A program made the translations under genes and the position numbers. Shown piece by piece: positions 32,323 through 36,414 of a stretch of 36,414 nucleotides of DNA. Origin of the DNA: Anaerolineae bacterium. GTDB taxonomy: Bacteria > Chloroflexota > Anaerolineae > Aggregatilineales > Phototrophicaceae. The notes under the pieces were generated by a model. That model ran no database searches and was not told the origin of the DNA. It worked only from the letters and a program-made list of their open reading frames with translations. The stretch covers positions 1 to 36,414 of the forward strand of contig JAUZRW010000053.1 of NCBI GenBank assembly GCA_030950085.1. The letters are read 5' to 3'. Numbering within the stretch: position 1 is the first letter of the stretch; each line of letters starts with the position of its first letter.

Positions 32323-33228
32323 TTAATCGGCTTTAATCATTTTCTTTAGGAGCAGCAATTCTTCTAAGGCGATAATGGCAGAACGCTGAGTATACACAAC
32401 TCGCACATAAACACTGATTCCGACGAGTTGGGCAATGCGTTTGCGAAGTTCGCTGCCTTCATCGACATATTGGTCAAGCAAGGCGGTCATTTCCATCTCG
32501 CGTGGATGCAGTGGGGCATTAAACAAGGGATTACCTTTATCGTCGCGTTGGGTATCATCATCATCGAAGTGGACAAAAACTCGTCCACCCGAAGAGGCAC
32601 GGACTACGGCTTCAAATATATCCGCAGCGTGCATTCGGTCTGGTGTAATCACAATATCATTGGGACCGGGTCTACCGCTAAATGTCACCGTTAACGACCC
32701 CATTTCGCGTGCAAAGTGCATCAGGTACTTTCGCATATTGTTGGCATTTTTCATCATTTCTTTATAATGCGCTTTACCAGCCGCCTCACTGTTATAAATG
32801 CCATACGGCACAAATAAAGGATGTCCCTTCTCGGTATGGTCGGGAAGACGGTCTTCCAGCGTATTGCCATCAGAATAATACAGCACCATCGGTTCTTCCC
32901 AACGAAAATGGTCAGCCGCAATTTCTAAACTTGATATGCCGCCGAAAGTACGCGGTGAAATCTCATATAAATTGAGGGTTGCGGCTTCGCGTGCTGCAAT
33001 TTCTAACTTGGAGTGTTTGGCGTAATTATATTCTTCGCCATGTGTATCGGGGTGAATTTGGGGGTCAAAGAAAATCACCCGTTTTTTCGAGAGCCAATCG
33101 TTAATGGCATCGCGCTCTGTATTGCGAAGTAAATTGCCGGCTTCGTCGCGGATATTACACGCGCCACCGGAGAATACCTGTGTCAAATGCGCTGTTTTTA
33201 GCTCCTCTGTTACGTTCCAACGCGCCAT
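32323..33228 (-). CDS. Uncharacterised protein, possibly nucleoside 2-deoxyribosyltransferase-like
   Basis: A 301-residue soluble protein. The N-terminal half reads VFSGGACNI, then a helix, VIFFDPQIHPDTHG, EIAAREAATLNLYEISPRTFGGISSLEIAAD, and PMVLYYSDG. This alternation, with SGG at the first strand and a Ser/Glu pair after the third, recalls the flavodoxin-like nucleoside 2-deoxyribosyltransferase fold (and related TIR-like folds). The C-terminal half (about 150-301) is not recognised and looks partly helical. The match is by eye and weak; substrate, catalysis and even the family are open. AAGG lies 7 bases before the ATG. It stands alone between two dispersed hairpin repeats. Confidence 0.7.
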   Translation of the reverse strand: MARWNVTEELKTAHLTQVFSGGACNIRDEAGNLLRNTERDAINDWLSKKRVIFFDPQIHPDTHGEEYNYAKHSKLEIAAREAATLNLYEISPRTFGGISSLEIAADHFRWEEPMVLYYSDGNTLEDRLPDHTEKGHPLFVPYGIYNSEAAGKAHYKEMMKNANNMRKYLMHFAREMGSLTVTFSGRPGPNDIVITPDRMHAADIFEAVVRASSGGRVFVHFDDDDTQRDDKGNPLFNAPLHPREMEMTALLDQYVDEGSELRKRIAQLVGISVYVRVVYTQRSAIIALEELLLLKKMIKAD

Positions 33229-33272
33229 GATTTACCTTTCTGTGTTTGAAATACTTAGCTTAATTCACTCAC

Positions 33273-33373
33273 CTTACGCACCAAACCTAATCTTGGTAGG
33301 GGAGTGCCTATGTGCGCTCCCGAACGGGCGACCACACAGGGTCCGCCCCTACGAATAAAATGCCTTTTGCGTC
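33273..33373. repeat. Double-hairpin palindromic repeat, copy D
   Basis: The outer arms TTACGCA and TTGCGTCACG flank GTAGGGG…CCCCTAC (about 33297-33350). Inside are two imperfect hairpins, GGGAGTGC…GCGCTCCC and GGGCGACC…GGTCCGCCC. It combines features of the two other hairpin families (GTAGGG core and TGCGTNACG end). Confidence 0.55.
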
Positions 33374-33591
33374 ACGTCAGTGACTCACTTTGGAGTGTCA
33401 GGATATGATATATCGCGTCTGTCTGTAGATGACCAGAAACAAGAAGCGTTATCGAATCTGTGATGCACCGAAATTAGCCTAACTATAGCACAATGCACAA
33501 TTTGGGACTATTATGCAGTAGCAATTTGTTAAAACTAAGCAACGCTCCATCATATAAGCATATCAAGTATCAAAAAATCACAATCTTCAAC

Positions 33592-33597
33592 TATAAT
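33592..33597 (+). promoter_or_regulatory. Probable -10 box for the reductase gene
   Basis: TATAATGG lies 34 bases before the ATG at 33632. No clear -35 hexamer is seen. The same TATAATGG occurs at 35212. Confidence 0.4.
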
Positions 33598-33631
33598 GGA
33601 CTTAATTCGCAAGCTATTTTGATGCACGATT

Positions 33632-34219
33632 ATGTCTCAACACATTATCCCATATCCCAAGGGTTTCTGGCGCATAATTGCCCGTCTCCCCTTATATCTT
33701 CAGCAAGCAGGTTTAGGATGGGTACTACGGCTATTTCCAGTCATCATCCTGACAACACAAGGGCGCAAAAGTGGTCTTGCCCGTCATGCTGTTCTCGAAT
33801 ATCGGCGACACGGTAGCAAGTTATATCTCATTTCGGCATGGGGTGAGCAACCGCAGTGGTACAAAAATCTTGTCCAGCAAGACAGTGTAACAGTTCAATT
33901 TAAGGGGCAAGAATGGCAAGCGAAAGCCTCTACTGTGACTGACCCCGGCGAGGCAATGCGGGCGCTGTATATGTTTAAGCGCACCTCGCCACTCTACGAG
34001 ATGATTCTAGCCAGCATGAGCAGTGCTTCCACCATTGACCTCCGCACACTCAAGGCAGTATCAAGCGAATTTACTGTCGTGCGGCTAGATTTACTTGATG
34101 AAAAGCCAACTTTAGAGGGTGTTGCTGTCAAAAATCGCTGGATAGCTCCTATTATTTTGGGGATGACTGTGTTGGCGATGGTTTGGATGGTGTTGGCACG
34201 TCTATCTGATTCTGATTAA
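33632..34219 (+). CDS. Deazaflavin (F420)-dependent nitroreductase/quinone reductase family protein
   Basis: A 195-residue split-barrel protein of the DUF385/Ddn type: ILTTQGRKSGLARHAVLEYR (phosphate contacts), LYLISAWGEQPQWYKNLVQQ and the following beta strands are family hallmarks. Members reduce quinones, nitro compounds or related substrates with F420H2, or bind other flavins. Unusually, a hydrophobic C-terminal stretch (about 170-190, IAPIILGMTVLAMVWMVLA) suggests a membrane tail anchor. The N-terminal amphipathic segment may also touch the membrane. The next gene (TPR) begins 18 bases later, so the two are probably one operon. Confidence 0.9.
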   Translation: MSQHIIPYPKGFWRIIARLPLYLQQAGLGWVLRLFPVIILTTQGRKSGLARHAVLEYRRHGSKLYLISAWGEQPQWYKNLVQQDSVTVQFKGQEWQAKASTVTDPGEAMRALYMFKRTSPLYEMILASMSSASTIDLRTLKAVSSEFTVVRLDLLDEKPTLEGVAVKNRWIAPIILGMTVLAMVWMVLARLSDSD

Positions 34220-34237
34220 AGAAGCGTAAATAAAAAT

Positions 34238-35176
34238 ATGGACAAACAAATCGAACTCCTAAGAGCAATACGCGAATCATTACAGGCGAATGATTATCCC
34301 CGTGCGATTGCTAATCTTGAAAAAGTGGTCGAATTGGCGCGTAAGAACGGCGATACCAGCGCGATGAGTCGGCATCTCGGCAATCTTGCCCTGACCTATT
34401 ATCGACTGGGCAATCCTGAACAAGCACTGATACATTTTAATGCCGCCCTAGACCAAGCCCGAAAAGACAATGACCGCATGACCCAAAATGGCTTACTCGG
34501 CAATATGGGGAATATCTTGCGCGAAGTGAAACGCTATGACGATGCCATCAAACATCTCAATGAGGCGCTACTGATTGCACAAGAATTGGGCGATTCGCGT
34601 GGGCGCGGTATCTGGCTTAGTAATCTCGGTTTGGTATACGACGACCTGCGAAAGCCACAAGAATCTATTCCACTGCATGAAAAAGCGGTCAAACTAGCGC
34701 GACAAATGCAAGATAAGCCCTCATTAGCATCACGCTTGGGCAATCTCGGCAATAGTTATGTCGTCAAAGGTGACTATGTTCAAGCGACTGAAAATTTCAA
34801 AGAATCTATCGTTCTCTATGATGAATTAGGGCGTAAGCCAGAAGTCGCCTTGCGCGTGGGAATTATTGGCAACCTCTATGCGGAAATGGGACGTAATGAA
34901 TCTGATGGTGAAATCGCATTTAAGCGTTTCCATGAATCGCTCGATTATTATGGGCGTGCAATGACCCTAACACAAGAATTGGGCGATAAGGCGAGTGAAG
35001 CAGAAGTTGTTCGCAGTATCGGGCATGTCTTAGTCGATGCCGGACAACTGGACGATGCCGCACAATATCTGGATGTCGCACAGCAAATGTTTGATGCACT
35101 GGGTCTCAAAAAGCAAGCTGCCAGTTCACGCAAAACACTCAAGCGCCTGATTAAATTCCTAGAACAAGAGGCGTAA
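34238..35176 (+). CDS. Tetratricopeptide-repeat protein
   Basis: 312 residues made almost wholly of TPR units of the Rapsyn/LGN-like 40-residue type: YPRAIANLEKVVELARKNGD, LTYYRLGNPEQALIHFNAAL, ILREVKRYDDAIKHLNEALL, LVYDDLRKPQESIPLHEKAV, SYVVKGDYVQATENFKESIV and a final unit near residue 265. There is no signal peptide or membrane segment. It is likely a scaffold for protein contacts. It lies 18 bases after the reductase gene, so is probably cotranscribed with it. Confidence 0.9.
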   Translation: MDKQIELLRAIRESLQANDYPRAIANLEKVVELARKNGDTSAMSRHLGNLALTYYRLGNPEQALIHFNAALDQARKDNDRMTQNGLLGNMGNILREVKRYDDAIKHLNEALLIAQELGDSRGRGIWLSNLGLVYDDLRKPQESIPLHEKAVKLARQMQDKPSLASRLGNLGNSYVVKGDYVQATENFKESIVLYDELGRKPEVALRVGIIGNLYAEMGRNESDGEIAFKRFHESLDYYGRAMTLTQELGDKASEAEVVRSIGHVLVDAGQLDDAAQYLDVAQQMFDALGLKKQAASSRKTLKRLIKFLEQEA

Positions 35177-35211
35177 TTTAGGCAGCACATTCAACCTGTT
35201 TGAGACTAGCA

Positions 35212-35217
35212 TATAAT
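35212..35217 (+). promoter_or_regulatory. Probable -10 box for the two-gene HNH unit
   Basis: TATAATGG lies 27 bases before the ATG at 35245, making an earlier in-frame start at 35200 unlikely. Confidence 0.4.
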
Positions 35218-35244
35218 GGATGTAGCAAATCATGGAGAATTCTC

Positions 35245-35655
35245 ATGGCAGTTGATGTAACGCTCAGTGTCCCACAAGATATGATGCAACTTGCCCACAA
35301 AGTCGCCACCGATGCAAACGTATCAGTGGAAACTGTGTTGTTGGATTGGCTTTACCATCCTATACAAAAACCAGATGATACAGATTTAGAGTCACTCAAA
35401 AAGACTATTTCAAAGTACAATCCTATTCAATTGTGGACGGTTGTATATCGTGATTTATCGGCTGAGAAATTACAAAATATGAATTCACTCATTGCAGATA
35501 GCAAAAGAGGCAACCTATCAAAGCATAAACAAGTAGAGCTAGATGATTTACTGCACCTTTCCAATGAATATATGGTATTACGTGCTAAGGCTTTGCTAAC
35601 GTTGCAAAACAGAGGTTTCGATGTGAGTCACCACCTCAACATGGATATGGATTAG
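35245..35655 (+). CDS. Small hypothetical protein coupled to an HNH endonuclease
   Basis: A 136-residue soluble, mostly helical protein starting MAVDVTLSVPQDMMQLAHKV, whose beginning (a beta strand, then a helix) recalls ribbon-helix-helix or VapB-like antitoxins. The rest (LWTVVYRDLSAEKLQNMNSL; DDLLHLSNEYMVLRAKALLTL) is helical. GGAGAA lies 6 bases before the ATG. The stop TAG overlaps the GTG start of the endonuclease gene by one base (TAGTG), so translation is coupled. This hypothetical-plus-HNH pairing is one I associate with cyanobacterial and Chloroflexota genomes; its role is unknown. Confidence 0.8.
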   Translation: MAVDVTLSVPQDMMQLAHKVATDANVSVETVLLDWLYHPIQKPDDTDLESLKKTISKYNPIQLWTVVYRDLSAEKLQNMNSLIADSKRGNLSKHKQVELDDLLHLSNEYMVLRAKALLTLQNRGFDVSHHLNMDMD

Positions 35656-36077
35656 TGGTTTATATCTCGAAGAATCTGCGGCAGTTTGTTCTACAGCGTG
35701 CAGAAAATCATTGTGAATATTGCAAACTTCCCCAACGTCCGAGTGGTATTGCTCTGGAAGTTGACCATATAAAACCGCTTGCCAATGAGGGCAAAACTGA
35801 TAAACAAAATTTGTGTGCGTCTTGCCGAAATTGTAACAGTCGTAAATCGGATTTCGACACAGGAATTGACCCCGAAACACAGCAAGGGCAACCGCTTTTT
35901 AATCCGCGAACACACATATGGTCAGAGCATTTTGCGTGGTCAGGCGATGGGACAAGAATTATAGGTTTAACACCTATAGGTCGTGCGACAGTTGCACGAT
36001 TGAAAATGAACTTAGACCTTGTTGTTGAATCGCGTGGCGATTGGCTCACACTTGGCTGGAAACCGCCAGCGAATTGA
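35655..36077 (+). CDS. HNH endonuclease
   Basis: This 140-residue protein has an HNH fold. Cys20 and Cys23 (CEYC) with Cys54/Cys57 (CASC) form a structural zinc site, VDHIKPLANEG carries the catalytic Asp37-His38, and CRNCNSRKSD gives the final Asn and Lys. This is the McrA/CRISPR-associated-like HNH type common in mobile DNA and defence. The GTG start overlaps the upstream stop, so it is translated together with the small protein. The C-terminal part (about 85-140) contains WSEHFAWSGDGTRIIGLTPIG, conserved in this subgroup as I recall it. Confidence 0.92.
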   Translation: MVYISKNLRQFVLQRAENHCEYCKLPQRPSGIALEVDHIKPLANEGKTDKQNLCASCRNCNSRKSDFDTGIDPETQQGQPLFNPRTHIWSEHFAWSGDGTRIIGLTPIGRATVARLKMNLDLVVESRGDWLTLGWKPPAN

Positions 36078-36192
36078 TAGACAGTTTTATCAGAGGTAAC
36101 ATTCTGCATAGCATCTCAACAATGCTAAAATAGCCTGAGTTTTGGATAAGCACAGAAAATGTGTTTTTTCGACAAATTATGGATTTTCGGGC

Positions 36193-36220
36193 GTAAGGGC
36201 GCAATGCATTGCGACCTTAC
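36193..36220. repeat. 28-bp palindrome, dispersed hairpin remnant
   Basis: GTAAGG-g-CGCAATGCATTGCG-a-CCTTAC is an inverted repeat with a single mismatched pair. It follows TTCGGGC, as do the hairpins at 4356 and 32264, so it is probably another member of the dispersed family. It lies 57 bases from the IS end. Confidence 0.6.
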
Positions 36221-36277
36221 AACAGACTATGACCTTTTATGACCTCGCATTTTCGATGAAATCCTTAAACAAAATTC

Positions 36278-36414
36278 GTAACTGCTCAGGTAGGTATAAA
36301 GGGTCGTCCAAGCAGAGCCTCATAAATAACTTGGATGACATTTTGCCCCTGTTTACGGGCAGTTGAGATATAACTGCGAATATCACAGAAAGTTTCAGCA
36401 CCGAGACGAGTACG
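36278..36414 (-). mobile_element. 3' end of an IS66-like insertion element (runs off right edge)
   Basis: The element's end starts at 36278 with GTAACTGCTCAGGTAGGTAT. Its first 13 bases are the inverted copy of the element end at 107. The transposase stop codon lies within the terminal sequence. Both elements point the same way (transposase on the minus strand). The 8 bases before the end (36270-36277) would be one target-duplication copy. Confidence 0.75.
36286..36414 (-). CDS. IS66-like transposase, C-terminal 42 residues (partial)
   Basis: The frame enters from the right edge and stops at TGA (36286-36288). It encodes RTRLGAETFCDIRSYISTAR followed by KQGQNVIQVIYEALLGRPFI and PT. The GAExFxxIRSYISTxRKQG…ALxGxPF ending is characteristic of IS66 transposases, as I recall it. 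This fragment is the strongest basis for the family name of both elements. Confidence 0.8.
   Translation of the reverse strand, partial: RTRLGAETFCDIRSYISTARKQGQNVIQVIYEALLGRPFIPT

Larger units (their letters stand above)
33229..33631. other. Gene-free stretch before the reductase gene
   Basis: A 403-base stretch between divergent genes. It holds a large palindromic repeat (33273-33373) and a TATAAT box (33592). The remaining sequence is A/T-rich; short frames here are not convincing. Confidence 0.6.

Noticed and set aside
36142-36366. A 74-codon plus-strand frame at the right edge
   Set aside because: It crosses the palindrome and the IS end and runs antisense to the transposase C-terminus.
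1-36414. tRNA or rRNA genes
   Set aside because: I found no cloverleaf with a GTTCRANYC arm and CCA-type end and no rRNA-like segment in the gaps between genes.

Overview
The window looks like chromosomal DNA of a Chloroflexota bacterium, probably Anaerolineae-like. This is inferred from gene content, not from any database search. The pointers are a transaldolase/glucose-6-phosphate isomerase fusion, a homocysteine methyltransferase/methylenetetrahydrofolate reductase fusion, a bacterial Elp3, a deazaflavin (F420)-type reductase, several FHA proteins and stand-alone receivers, TPR proteins, and moderate GC with dense genes on both strands. I see no rRNA, tRNA, prophage or cas gene.

Edges. 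Both ends lie inside IS66-like insertion elements. At the left end, the first 107 bases are the 5' end of an element (terminal sequence GTAACTGCTCAGG and the first 17 codons of a transposase). It has cut the 3' end off an AAA ATPase gene. At the right end, bases 36278-36414 hold the other end of the same kind of element, with the last 42 transposase codons on the same strand. The window is therefore probably a contig bounded by two copies of one IS.

Layout. 0.1-4.1 kb: truncated ATPase, a CRISPR-like pair of 38-bp repeats, a lipoprotein, a soluble histidine kinase and greA. 4.4-7 kb: a GAF protein and elp3. 7.1-14.9 kb: a membrane-anchored thrombospondin type-3 repeat protein, a membrane SGNH hydrolase divergent from an extended SDR, two single-domain response regulators with a small hypothetical protein, a secreted SH3-like protein and a Uma2 nuclease-fold protein. 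15-20.1 kb: the tal-pgi fusion, then the methionine/folate fusion gene, which has a foldable leader. 20.3-24.5 kb: two FHA proteins, a GAF-PAS histidine kinase and a TPR protein. 24.9-30.2 kb: radA, a PLP decarboxylase, a third FHA protein and a polymer-forming membrane protein. 30.2-36.1 kb: a CcrM-like adenine methyltransferase coupled to a Tat-exported peptidoglycan amidase, a possible nucleoside deoxyribosyltransferase-like protein, an F420-type reductase, a TPR protein, and a two-gene unit ending in an HNH endonuclease.

How it fits together. Most genes are housekeeping (transcript cleavage, tRNA modification, central carbon and C1 metabolism, recombination) or signalling and cell surface. 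The most unusual material is between genes: at least three families of dispersed palindromic repeats. One family keeps its hairpins while their sequence changes. Another links the CRISPR-like repeats at 1.2 kb to a 90-bp three-way-junction palindrome at 12.6 kb.
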